Part shown: positions 1 through 9,965 of the stretch, piece by piece | Layout: the number at the start of each line of letters is the position of its first letter | Numbering within the stretch: the stretch's first letter is position 1 | NCBI GenBank assembly: GCA_016508695.1 | Contig: VNKQ01000008.1 | Span: 992,001-1,056,000, forward strand | Reading direction: 5' to 3' | DNA length: 64,000 nucleotides | Source: Hyphodiscus hymeniophilus | Lineage: Eukaryota > Ascomycota > Leotiomycetes > Helotiales > Hyphodiscaceae | Notes under the pieces: model-generated | Seen by the model: the letters and a program-made list of their open reading frames with translations, nothing else | What the model was told of the DNA's origin: nothing | Database searches by the model: none | Position numbers and translations under genes: made by a program

Positions 1-582
1 AAGTCTCTCTTCCCTTCAAGTCTCCCGCCACCTTATACCCCGCCATGACCTGATACCAAACACTTCCATCCAAAAAAAAGCTCTTTTGATTTACCATTCC
101 TGTATCCCCGCATCAGCTTCAGCTTCGAACATCGAATCACACCTCTATGGTGTGGGAGTCGTAACGCCACAATGGAGATACACGATGTATAGCACTACCC
201 ATTTTCACAGCACAACACATGAGGTTCTGTGTATATCTTCCGGGAAGGCTAAGTTGTGTGAGTATTAGCTTCATAGAGCTCTAAAGATGATTGATCCAAC
301 ACTGATCCCGTGTCAGGCTTTGGTGGCGAAGGGAATCCTTCAAGAGTCGAAGCTTTAGTCATAAAGGGAGATGTGATCGTTGTACCTGCGGGAGTTGGTC
401 ATAGGCTCCTTGATGACTTCAATAGTGGATTTGAGATGATTGGAAGCTACCCTAGGGGAGAGAATTGGGACATGTGTTACGGTAAGGCTGGTGAAGAGCA
501 GAAAGTAGAAGGCATCCACAATCTGGGATGGTTTGACAAGGATCCTCTGTATGGAGACAAAGGCCCTGTCTTGGAGGACTAG
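1..582 (+). CDS. Cupin-fold protein, YjlB-like, 5' end missing
   Basis: Small single-domain cupin of the YjlB-like type found in many fungi and bacteria. It should form a metal-binding beta-barrel; no reaction is established for the family. The frame is already open at base 2 with no ATG, so the start lies left of the window. One intron (258-316, gtgagt..cag) joins KAKLC to FGGEGNPSRVE in phase. Cupin motif 1 is visible as HFHSTTHEVL, giving the His, His and Glu ligands, and motif 2 as VVPAGVGHRLL. The C-terminal GWFDKDPLYGDKGP stretch is typical of the family. The stop is at 580-582. The next gene is convergent (minus strand), with about 215 bp between the stops. The family call is firm; the function is unknown. 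Confidence 0.85.
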
Positions 583-797
583 AAAGTGCGATGTGGTATT
601 AAGAATTGTATGTACCTTTACGAAGGATTCTGAATGTGCTATCCATCATTTGAGAGGGTCCGTAGATACCCGGGGCGTTCAGAGCACAGAATACGGCAAA
701 GTAACCAAAACGCCTCGCTCAATATGTTGTTGCCTTTTCGCCAACCATAAAACGCCATGCAAGAATGATTTCAAAATCGCTTTGCCAAACTAACTTC

Positions 798-2289
798 TCA
801 GTCGCCCTCCTCCCGACCACCTACACGTTCCACCAGCCTACATATGTTAGCTATTTGCCAGACAAAAGTATGGTGAAAAACCGACCTGAAGATGCTGACG
901 GCAAAAGTCAAGCTCCAGGCTATCAAAGCTATCATTAAAATCGCGCACAAAGCCTTAATCCTGCTACATATAATGAAATTGTGGCCATTATTCCCTACTT
1001 TACAGGCTCCGTTGTCATCCGTAACAGCCCCGAAAGCCAATGATAAATTGGCCGATTCGAAGATAATGAAGAATAAGTCCAGAAGGACAAGTCGGATCTT
1101 GGCTTTAGGAGATCGTAATCCAAGTGGCTTTCCCGTATATTCGTCCCAGGTGATGTAGCATATATACGGAATTGCAATGATATCTACAACGATGGCCATG
1201 ACCGTCGAAGGACTTTGAGGATAATGGAATCTTGTAGAAAAGTGGTGGACAGATCCTGATAAAGCCAGAGCAATCGATGAAGTCGTGAGAACAATAATCC
1301 GAAAGATTAATGGAATGAGGGGATGCATGAGGAGAAGATGCTATAACAGTCAGTACAAGTCCTCACATTTCCGCCTCAACTCTTACCTGTGCACGTTTGA
1401 TTAAAGTCCTTTGCCTCCTTCTGTTGTGCAGCAGATTTGCAAAAGTATCAGGATCATCGTTGCACTCCAAATCACCCCTCCAGGGTTTCTCATAGCCTGG
1501 AGTTTGTTCTTGTAGAAATTGTTCGTCCTTTCTCTCACCATCTTCAATCTGCCCCGGACCATACATAGAAGCCTTAATATAAGTCCGCCACGGTGAAGAA
1601 GTGGGAAGGATCCCAGACTGCATTATAACTGGATCCCCATCTCTTGCATGATCCCATTTTCGACCCTTTACAGGTTCCCGGTGTACACCAAAGAACCCTG
1701 TTTCGTGTCTCTTCCCAGCCATGCCGTGCGCAGCATCATCGTAGGTATCAACATATCCGTCATGAGAAATTCTTCTCTCAGGATTTGAGGGAGCAAAATT
1801 ATGCTGTGCCGGATGGGCTTTTGAAGGAGAAGATAGCAGTCCATCAGTAGGTTTCGTGTTTGAAGCCTCGCCATCCTCGAAAGAGTCAATCCAGGCTATT
1901 GACAAGTCAGCAGCTGCTTAGGATATTGAAAGGCTTGACGTACGTGGGAGAGTCCGGACGTCTCTTTGTGCTGACCGAGTCTCTGCTCTCGTGCTCGAGG
2001 AAGATTGGGTATTGCGAGAGGAGGAAGAGTAGGCCGTGGGGCGATTGTCTTGAGTTTGATCCGCCCTCTTCCCTCTCACACCTCCTTGATTCGAGCTGCT
2101 TAGGGAGCCAGAATGTTGTCTTTCACTCGGTATCGAGTCGTGTTGTAAAATGTGGTGCGCTTCCAAGGTCGGGCCTTGCGCAGAGAATGTCCCGGTAAGG
2201 TCTTCTGAAGGGGCCATGAATATGATCTTGTTGATGGCCGAACTTGGGCGTTTTGAAAGAAGTTGCCCCGATGGCTCAACCGCATCCAA
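798..2289 (-). CDS. srf1: SRF1-like membrane protein (phospholipase D regulator family)
   Basis: Four exons: 2289-1944, 1895-1387, 1340-886 and 837-798, with introns of 48, 46 and 48 bp. All joins keep phase, giving 449 aa. The N-terminal third is Ser/Gln-rich and disordered. A conserved cytoplasmic segment follows (RTLPPWIDSFEDGE, then KGRKWDHARDGDPVI and SSPWRTYIKASMYGPG). The C-terminal half has four hydrophobic helices beginning after RRRQRTLIKRAQ, and the protein ends LVERVGGREEGD. In yeast, Srf1 regulates the phospholipase D Spo14; here the assignment rests on remembered similarity and on the layout of a soluble N-terminus plus a four-helix C-terminus. The start is uncertain: an in-frame ATG at 2217 (MAPSEDLTG) would give about 425 aa. 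Upstream it faces the divergent gene at 2645. Confidence 0.65.
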
Positions 2290-2644
2290 AAAATCATTTA
2301 CTGAATAGAATGCATATTAAGAGCGAGTTTGAAGAGAATACAGGACAAACCAACAATAGGAAGCTGGGATGGTTTGACGATGATGCACGGTGTTTACGGA
2401 TGAGCTTGAAGTGTGGCTGGGTGTGGAGTTGTTCAATGTGCAGCAAGGTTTATCAAAGCCTCAAACGCGTGCCGTCATATGTGGCTACGTGAATCCTAGG
2501 CTCAAAATTCTGGACCTCATTGATCATCAAATTCAATACCTATTGACTAAGGAAATCCCACAAAGCCTTCAGCGCTCGCCCGGTAGACAGGAATGACTTA
2601 AGTGGCTCAAAAAAAAACTTTCAGTGTGCTTGTCAACCAAGACA
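2290..2644. promoter_or_regulatory. Divergent intergenic region, srf1-like and K+/H+ exchange-related gene
   Basis: This interval of about 355 bp separates the start of the minus-strand SRF1-like gene from the plus-strand gene at 2645, so it should hold both promoters. I see no convincing TATA box or paired factor site. An A-rich run (2610-2619) sits about 25 bp before the plus-strand ATG. Confidence 0.4.
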
Positions 2645-3532
2645 ATGCGACTTTTCCTTCTACCTATTTCGACCCGGAGGACGCTCATCTACGCTCAACG
2701 CCTCAATGTCACAACCACATCACAACAAAGTTGGCTTGATAAAGGGACCACACGAGCTGCGAAACTCTGGGCAGGCTGGGAGAAGAAGGAGTCAGGCTGG
2801 CAGAGGAAGATTGTTGATTATGGCAACAAAGCACTCAAGCGAATACCATACGAAGAATGGGGATTGAAATCGATACCTCCACTTTCGGCACGGCGAAAAG
2901 AAGAGGAGCTATCTGGAGAAGAAAGGGTTGAGGTCCAGTTCCCTTCTTCTCTGATATCTGAAGAGAAGGTGTTGGATGTTTTGAGGACTCTTGGGACGGA
3001 AAGAAAGAGTCTACACAAGCAAAGGATGATATATTGTTTCATTGGAATGCCTATATCAGCTCCGTTTGCTCTAGTTCCTATGTAAGTCTTCGAATGCCAT
3101 CTGCAGATGTAATTGAACTAACTGGCTGACAGTATACCCAATCTCCCATTCTTTTATCTCGTCTTCAGGGCGTGGTCGCATTGGAGAGCGTTGTCTGGCT
3201 CCAAGCACATTGAGTTTCTCCTTGACAAGCAGCTTATTGCCCCGAAACCTTCTAAGATCCTCGATATGCTTTACTCATCTGGGCAAAGGCCCTTTGACGC
3301 TGGCTCTATATCAAGCTCGACAGACCCCAATTTAGACGCTCCTACAGACACCATGGTTTTGCACGAATCGGACGGCAAGAGAATAGGTACGACGTTGGAA
3401 ATGCCTGAGCTTGAAATTGAGCTAGATAGGGCTGTCTGGCAGGTGGAAAAGGCATTGGAGGCCGACAAGGAGCTCAGACAGGAGAAAGCTGATCTCCAAG
3501 AAGCCAATTCCAATCCAAGGGAGAAGAAGTAA
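2645..3532 (+). CDS. Mitochondrial K+-H+ exchange-related protein
   Basis: Two exons (2645-3081 and 3133-3532, intron 51 bp, gtaagt..cag) encode 278 aa. The join restores ALVPIIPNLPFFYLVFRAW, a hydrophobic segment ending in SHWRALSGSKHI that is diagnostic of the fungal mitochondrial K+-H+ exchange-related family (Mit_KHE1 type, which includes yeast YDL183C). The N-terminus is basic and rich in Ser, Thr and Arg (MRLFLLPISTRRTLIYAQRL), as expected of a mitochondrial presequence. Family members are inner-membrane proteins linked to mitochondrial potassium and volume homeostasis. The C-terminal 40 residues are a charged predicted coiled coil (ELEIELDRAVWQVEKALEAD). The ATG at 2645 was chosen because it opens the presequence; the upstream codons in the same frame lack an ATG. 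Confidence 0.85.
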
Positions 3533-5582
3533 GGACTGCAGAGCTTGTTTCAGCTTTCTGCAACTGTATAACATGTAAAGGTATCTGACACTAAATGCGG
3601 TAGACCCAACTCAGACATAGATTCGAGGGAGGATGCTCGTTGGTTTTAGGCCAAGTCCTATGGAAAGCGTAACGACTCAAATCATGACAAATGAAAGAGT
3701 ACATCTCCTTTCGTACACAATAAAATAGTTCTTTGCCATTTTCGGGAAGTGCAATAATCAAGTTTCAGGCACCAGATTGGGCCGATATTGCACCCAGGCT
3801 AGCATCCAGCCTTGCTTGTACTTCCCTGAATTTTCGGCTGCCAATCACCGAGTACACTCGGCACTTCTTCACACTCACTCCTGTCCTGCATTCTAATAGC
3901 ATTCTTTACGGTGTTGTCAAAGTCTTGAAACTCTCGCTGAAGCCCTATCCATGCCAGCAAGCAGCAAGTTTCGTTCCAAAGCCTTTTCCTGATATCTTTC
4001 TAGGCTTTCTCGTCACCATGACATCCGTTTCCAATGTTTTCTTTAGCTTGCCGTTCATATCGACCCAGGATCCATATACTGTAAGGCGCGCCACTTACCA
4101 AAATAAGGGGTCCAGTCCCAGCTGCTCTAATCAATGATATCCAATCTCGAAACTGTGTCTGAAAATCCCCCACTTCTTCTATTGCCATGGCACATAGCTC
4201 CTGTCGAAAAGCCCGATGAGTTGCCTCGTTAAAGCTGATTGAAGGTTGGATACTTTAAGGAGATGCTAGGGCAGCGTAATTACTCTTGTCGTTCAACAGG
4301 TGAGTTATTGCGAGCCAATTTCGTCTTTACAACTTGTGAGCTGGATTCGAGTTCAAAGAAGCTCGGCATTCATGCCTTAGACCGAAGAATATTCAGGACT
4401 CTCAAGCACGTCTTAGAATAGGAGGGAGGAGCCGATCGATAATGTAGATTGTTCCTCCATCGCATAGACTAGCTAGAATGGAAATATGGCAGTGCCGTTG
4501 AAAAGCGTTTCTTGGCACCCGCACTTTCGACTATGTGAAAGAGTACTTCTCGTTTGCTCTTGATAGCCGAGTTTGATGAGGAGCGAATGCGTACCTTGGT
4601 GGAAGTGGTAAGGCCAAAGCAAATTGGAACCTGCATGAACTTACTTCAACCTCAGTTGAGAGTACAGTAATGAGCTACTGAGCTACTACACTTCTGCAGC
4701 GATGCTGGACCTCAGTTCGGATACCATATGGAAACAAACAAGATGGCAGACGTATCTCGAAGAGCGTCAATGGCATCGTGCTGGAATGACTTGGTGCGGA
4801 CAGTATTTAAGCGTGGTAGTGCGGAAGGACGAAGTAAACGGCAAACCAAGCTGAAATGCAAAGTAAACTTCTGAAATCCATGGTAGCTTTTATGAATAGT
4901 GAGACAACTAGGAGTGAGGAGCGCTCACAGGAAGCTAATTACTTAATCAGAAGGAGCTATGCGCTTTTTTCTGCAAGATCTGCTGCTCAAATAGGTCATA
5001 ACATCTAAAGAAATGGGTGCAAAGTCCTTTCGGACTTGCTCTTTGGTGTTGAATCTTTCACAGCCTATGCACGGACGGGGGTGTCTGGAGCTTGTAAAAG
5101 CAACGCCATACATTCTTGGACAATGCTCAAAGGCTATGAAGCGTCAGCAAGAAGCTCACCCATGGAGGTGTGTGTCTCTACTTGTATGCTTAGAATTATG
5201 TTCATCAGCCTGTGTCATTCCAGAACGCCTAATATGAGCGAGAGTTTGCCCCTTGGTTGCTTGCGAGTACAAGATTCCAGAAAGTCGTGGCGCTGCTGCT
5301 AGTAATTTGTCACTTCCCTCTAAAGGAGCTGCTGAGCTCTAGACCCCCTTCCCCCCTTTCTCTTGGAGACCAGGCATTACTTTCACAGCAGCTTCAGCGA
5401 CATATTTTCTCGGTTTCTCTGGTCGAATCGTTCATCTTTCTAGGGCGACTAGGCTAGTAGGTAATGCCCAAGAAGCCTAGGCTCATACCTATGATAGGCT
5501 TATCGGCGGTTGGAGACTGGAGTTCAAGGTCTCTGCAAATCGAATGACCACAAGTTCGAATGCCATTGCTCACCATCAAACA
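3533..5582. other. Gene-poor interval with a possible coding remnant
   Basis: No intact gene was recognised in these 2 kb. On the minus strand, 4188-4000 reads MAIEEVGDFQTQFRDW and continues for 62 codons to a stop. Directly downstream the same frame reads on as LLAWIGLQREFQDFDNTVKN until a second stop near 3820. The helical, charged composition looks protein-like, but no start, end or family can be given. Plus-strand open frames (3733-4137, 5013-5457) have no protein-like composition. The last few hundred bases should hold the promoter of the DUF3716 gene at 5583. Confidence 0.4.
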
Positions 5583-6898
5583 ATGCCCCCGACCATCGAA
5601 GACGAAGATGACACTATTATAGTGACAGGCGAATACGAACCGCGTCTCTCATCGCCAGAGAGCGCCTCTCCCGATATTGAACCTCTTGCTAAGAACCTTC
5701 TTTCCCACCATCACCTCGAATCACCAGAACCCGACCAAGCTACCGCGGGCCCAATTCGCTCAAATACCCGGAAAGATCGAGCTACTAGCAGAAGGCCGAA
5801 AGTAAACGTCACAACTATGGAGGAGAGGTTACAGCAGATGCCAGAACTCAGACCATTACCCTGGAGGCCAGGAACAGAGGAAGGCGCAGATGTCGAAACA
5901 GGAGGAGATTCGCGCCGGAAACAGATCAGATTTGGTTGCTTACTTGCATCTCGTGGAGAAGTTCAGGAGCCTGGATGCAATAGCTGCGTGAACGGGCGGG
6001 GAAAGTTTAGTCTTTGCATAGCTCTTGATGGCTATTTCAAGGGTGCTTGTGCCAGTTGTCAGTTGAGTGGTCGGCCTAACCGCTGTTCTATAAAGAAGGA
6101 GGATGGTGAGTTTCTACGTCACTATGGAAGCTCAAAAGTCTATTGCTGATTGAGTGCCCAGACCTGATATCTAGCCCTGCTGTTGGCACCCCAAACGGAG
6201 ATACCTCAATCAACCAAGTTCAACCAGGAACTCCTCTAAACGATCCACGTCCGTCGGGCCCGTCTAGAAAGCGCAGACGGACGAGTGAAGTGAGGCGCGC
6301 GAATGAAGCTAAACGCGCGAGTCCAAAAGAAGTCCCTCAACTCGACCCCCAACCTCCTCCTCAACCCACACACTACCAGCCTATATTATGGGGGCAGCAA
6401 CCAACCCCTCTGCCACCGCAACCTCAACAGATCAATGAGGCACCGCGGAAAACATGGGCTACAGTCAATCAACCTCCATCGAAGCCACAACTGCTGAGTA
6501 ACGGCAACAACGGTAGTGGGCATTTGGCTCAAGAACCGTACAGACCGAACATAACAGGGTGGGCGACAGTGAATCAACCACCTCTACAATCGCAGGCTCG
6601 CGCCCTACCCCGGCCCCAGAGTCACCCTCATCAACTTCCGCCAGCCCCTCTGGTCCAATTGCCGATGCACAATGGTAGAGAGAATCATGGGAATGGGTTT
6701 TATAGCAGCGCAGAGCGGGAAAGAAGAGAATCCACGATCAGGAATGAAGAGGCCTTAGGACCATTATTTGACAGTTTACCCAAAGCCAAACAGCGGCAAG
6801 TTTACGGTCTTGTTAGCGGGCTGCAAGGAGGCATTGAGCATTTACAGCGTGAGCTAGATGCGCTGAAAAGAGCAATCGGGATTGATGATGAGAACTGA
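5583..6898 (+). CDS. DUF3716-domain protein, copy 1
   Basis: Two exons, 5583-6105 and 6162-6898 (56 bp intron, gtgagt..cag), encode about 419 aa. The DUF3716 cysteine block follows the N-terminal disordered region: GCNSCVNGRGKFSLCIALDG, then GACASCQLSGRPNRCS. The Cx2C..C..Cx2C..C spacing suggests a small metal-binding fold, although no function is established for this fungal domain. The rest is low-complexity: a basic patch (SRKRRRTSEVRR) that could act as a nuclear signal, Pro/Gln-rich repeats including two copies of WATVNQPP, and a conserved helical C-terminus (DSLPKAKQRQVYGLVSGLQG). The ATG at 5583 (MPPTIED) is preferred over 5544 because the neighbouring paralog also begins MPPNIEE. The paralog lies 187 bp downstream on the same strand. 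Confidence 0.85.
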
Positions 6899-7085
6899 GG
6901 CATTGAGATCATCAGTGTAAAATGTAACGATATTGGGTAACTAGTGCGATGACTTTAAAACCCTTGGAGGAATTGTCCTCGAGGGCGGACCTAGAATAGA
7001 TAATGCGAATCAGATAATGCGATAAGGAAGAAAATCTCTCCACTTCGCGTTTCGCGCGTCCCCCTTTTGCACCATTCAGCGCAAA

Positions 7086-8296
7086 ATGCCTCCCAACATA
7101 GAAGAACAACAGCACGATTACGAACCAAATCCTGCCTTTCCAAACGAACACGAGGATGAAAACAACCAATCTACAAACTTCGACTCTCCAAACGATTCCC
7201 AATCCCGCTCACAAACAAGAGAACCTGGACAAGCTGGGCCAACCTTTCTTAGCCGCCTCTCACAGCTACCTATCCAACGCCCTCTACCATGGCGAACAGG
7301 TCAAGACCTCCCTCCAGAGCGCTCGTCCGAGAGTGATCGCGTCCAGCAGCGTGGGGCTTCTCTGCTAGCTGCTCGCGGGACCATCGCGACGGAGCCATGC
7401 ACGCAATGCGCGGCAGGCCGTGGACGGTTCAGCCACTGTATAACTCTGGGGAATTGGTTCCAGGGCGCGTGCTCCAGCTGCGTGTTCACGAGCAGAGGGA
7501 ACAGGTGCAGCTTGCGCTTGCAACGAGGTGTGTCTCGATTCTACGGACTGGGGCCTCGAGGGACAGGACTGACGCTTTAGCAGGGAGAGTGGATGGGAGG
7601 TCTGCGAGACACCAGCCGGTGGAGGAGGGGGGCATGAATGAGAACCCGAACCCGCGGGCGCGGAAACGCAGGAGGAGGGCGGAGGAGAGGGGGCCGACTA
7701 TCGCCAATCTCATCAATGATCCTCCTGCCCCCCATAGCTCGCAATATACATCTGGCGTGGCCGCGGGCTCGCCCCAGACCGTATCCCCGGATACTGCCAT
7801 GGACTTAACGATCAAGACTGAGGTACCCAGCGAGAAGTCCGATGGGCTGTTGACCTATGTTTGGGCGATGGAGAACAAGCAGAAACGGTATCACAACCCA
7901 TCGGATACTCGCAACATGCTGAAAAGTATCCCTGGTGGGCCACCACGGTATCAAGACTCGTCCCGAGATCAACGAGCCTGCCAGGGAGTTGGACATGGCG
8001 GCTTCACGGCAGTCAATGGGACAGGCACGCCTCTCAACACCGGACCGCCAGCTCCACAGCAGGTATGGCCACCGCCAGCGAACAGGAATGTACCAGCTGA
8101 AGCGCCATTACAATCACCCGATGGTAGAGAACAGCCAGTTCCCCTCATCGACACTCTTCCCAAGTCGAAGCAGCGCCAGATATTCGGGATTGTCAGTGGG
8201 ATGCAAGGCGGGATTGATCATTTGCAGAAGCAACTGACCCTCCTACAAGCTTCACTTGGTATTGAGGTTGAGAACGGGGGAGCGAGACCTGTCTAG
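7086..8296 (+). CDS. DUF3716-domain protein, copy 2 (tandem paralog)
   Basis: Two exons, 7086-7527 and 7581-8296 (53 bp intron, gtgtgt..tag), encode about 385 aa. An alternative acceptor cag three bases downstream would drop one codon. The organisation matches the gene at 5583: MPPNIEE start, RPLPWRTGQ before the cysteine block, CTQCAAGRGRFSHCITLGNW and GACSSCVFTSRGNRCS, an intron at the same place just after the last cysteine, a basic patch (RARKRRRRAEERG), and the C-terminal module DTLPKSKQRQIFGIVSGMQG. Shared intron position and terminal modules show tandem duplication. The middle regions have diverged almost completely, and this copy is more GC-rich. The role is unknown; DUF3716 proteins are fungal-specific. 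Confidence 0.85.
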
Positions 8297-8800
8297 TGTT
8301 GGCTTGGTATCATGGTCACGACGGAATCTCTGTACTGCTACTCGTTTGTGTCATTGGTCTGCTTTGTATGGTGTATCGGTACTTTTCTCTATATGTAAAA
8401 GTATGTTGGTGTGTATGTGGGTGAGCAGCGGGGGAATAATGATACCAGGGGAACGGGGTTATATTTCTACAGGTTCACAACCGGCTTTTCCCATCCTGGC
8501 GTTAGAATGGAAGGAGAGAAAGCCAACTGTACTCTGTTGTCAAAGCCAGAGACTAATGAGATTATGTCGTTGCTTTCCTGGACCTTGATAGTGTATAATC
8601 CCGTCGTCTGAATCATGTCCTTCCAACAAGGCAGAAAGTCTAATAAGTCTGGGTCTTAAGGAAGCCCGAAAATCCGGCTGGGAAAGAGAAGCATTGCCTC
8701 GAGCCTGTGTGGATTGCGGATCGGAAATTCAGAATCACACTATCGACAATAATTTCGCTGTCGACTACACCTCGCTACCGACAGTTTTTCCCCTGCGATG

Positions 8801-8828
8801 GATTAGATCAGCAGGATTAGATCAGCAG
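8801..8828. repeat. 14-bp tandem duplication
   Basis: The unit gattagatcagcag occurs twice in direct succession. It lies in non-coding DNA upstream of the KRE6-like gene. Confidence 0.8.
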
Positions 8829-8968
8829 TTCCCGTCTGCACGAGAAGCGAAGACCAAGGAACATCGGTGGAGGCTAATAATAGCCCACGCCACCACTCTC
8901 TGAGGTCTGAGGTCTCTGCCCTGACCTTAGCGTCCCTCGTGTCGTGCTCCGTACCGTCCGTACTGCGA

Positions 8969-8996
8969 AGTGGTAGAGTGGTAGAGTGGTAGAGTG
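8969..8996. repeat. 8-bp tandem repeat, three and a half units
   Basis: The unit agtggtag repeats three times followed by a partial fourth. It looks like a simple replication-slippage repeat in the promoter region of the KRE6-like gene. Confidence 0.8.
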
Positions 8997-9965
8997 ATTC
9001 TGGCGAATGCGCTTCGCGGGTGCTCTCGTATGATTGAGCACTGGCTCGGTGATTATTCCGTATGTCTTGCAACTTGCAAGTGCTTTCCCAGTCTTCCCTC
9101 ATGCTGATGACTCAGCGAAATATGCTTGACGGAGACTTCCATTGACCATGGAACTTGAGGATCTGTTGTGTTTCCGATAAGCCGAACCTTATCAGTGCTG
9201 GATGCAGTCATGCAAGGCGGAAGCGAGTTGGAACTTGGCAAGGAAAGCTGTCAGTGTCATGCTTGGACCCCTGGCAGTCTGGGCAATGGGTGCCGTCATT
9301 CGGAAATAATAAGCTGTCAGGGTTGTTCGTTGGTGTGCTACCTCCGTACTGTACAGTCTGTACTGTACTAACTCCACTCGAGTAACCTGCTTAGTAGTGT
9401 CCATTGTGATTCGTCCACTTCGACCAGAGAAGATTCAGACCTGCCGCCAGATGCCACCCCTACGAGAAACCCGTTGGACAACATGGTGGACTATCCACGG
9501 GTCTTTGTCATGCCTCCCCGTATCTTGTCTTGTATCTTGCCCGCACTCACTCATCCTCCTCCTCCTCATCCTCAAACTCCTCCTCTTGCCTCCATCCCAC
9601 ACACTCACTACAGTACTTCCTTGACACGCTCGCTATCATCACACTCTCGCTCTTCGTACCACCTGTTTCGCTATTCTACCATCGTTCACTCTTCGACTAT
9701 CGTTCAACTCTTCATACATCCCACCCCGTCCTAGCCTCCGGCTTATCTGTCAATCGCTAGCTCACCCGCCCGTTCAATTTTTCGTGTTCTTCTCGCGACG
9801 AAATCTCTCGTATCCGACAACATACGATACCATATATTCGAATCCGCTCACTTGCACTGGAAAAACTCAGGGGTTCTGCCGTTACACACGCCGTACGGCA
9901 TCGAAGCATATCGCCCAGGGGATATGGCTAGCACGCTCGCTTTCATCTGAGAAACATTCGCTCCA

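Larger units (their letters stand above)
8297..9965. other. Intergenic region and long leader of the KRE6-like gene
   Basis: No gene is seen in this 1.7 kb. It holds two small tandem duplications: a 14-bp unit gattagatcagcag twice at 8801-8828, and an 8-bp unit agtggtag three times from 8969 to about 8996. The stretch 9520-9780 is strongly pyrimidine-rich, typical of the core promoter and transcript leader of highly expressed fungal genes. Short open frames here begin at several ATGs, which would be upstream ORFs if transcription starts near 9400. The transcription start itself cannot be seen. Confidence 0.5.

Noticed and set aside
7397..7580. Upstream part of the 7397-8296 frame as an independent start
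   Set aside because: It overlaps the cysteine block of exon 1 in the wrong frame; only the part after 7581 is coding.
9530..9760. Ser/His-rich open frames in the CT-rich leader
   Set aside because: Their composition reflects the pyrimidine tract and three frames overlap; they are leader sequence of the KRE6-like gene.
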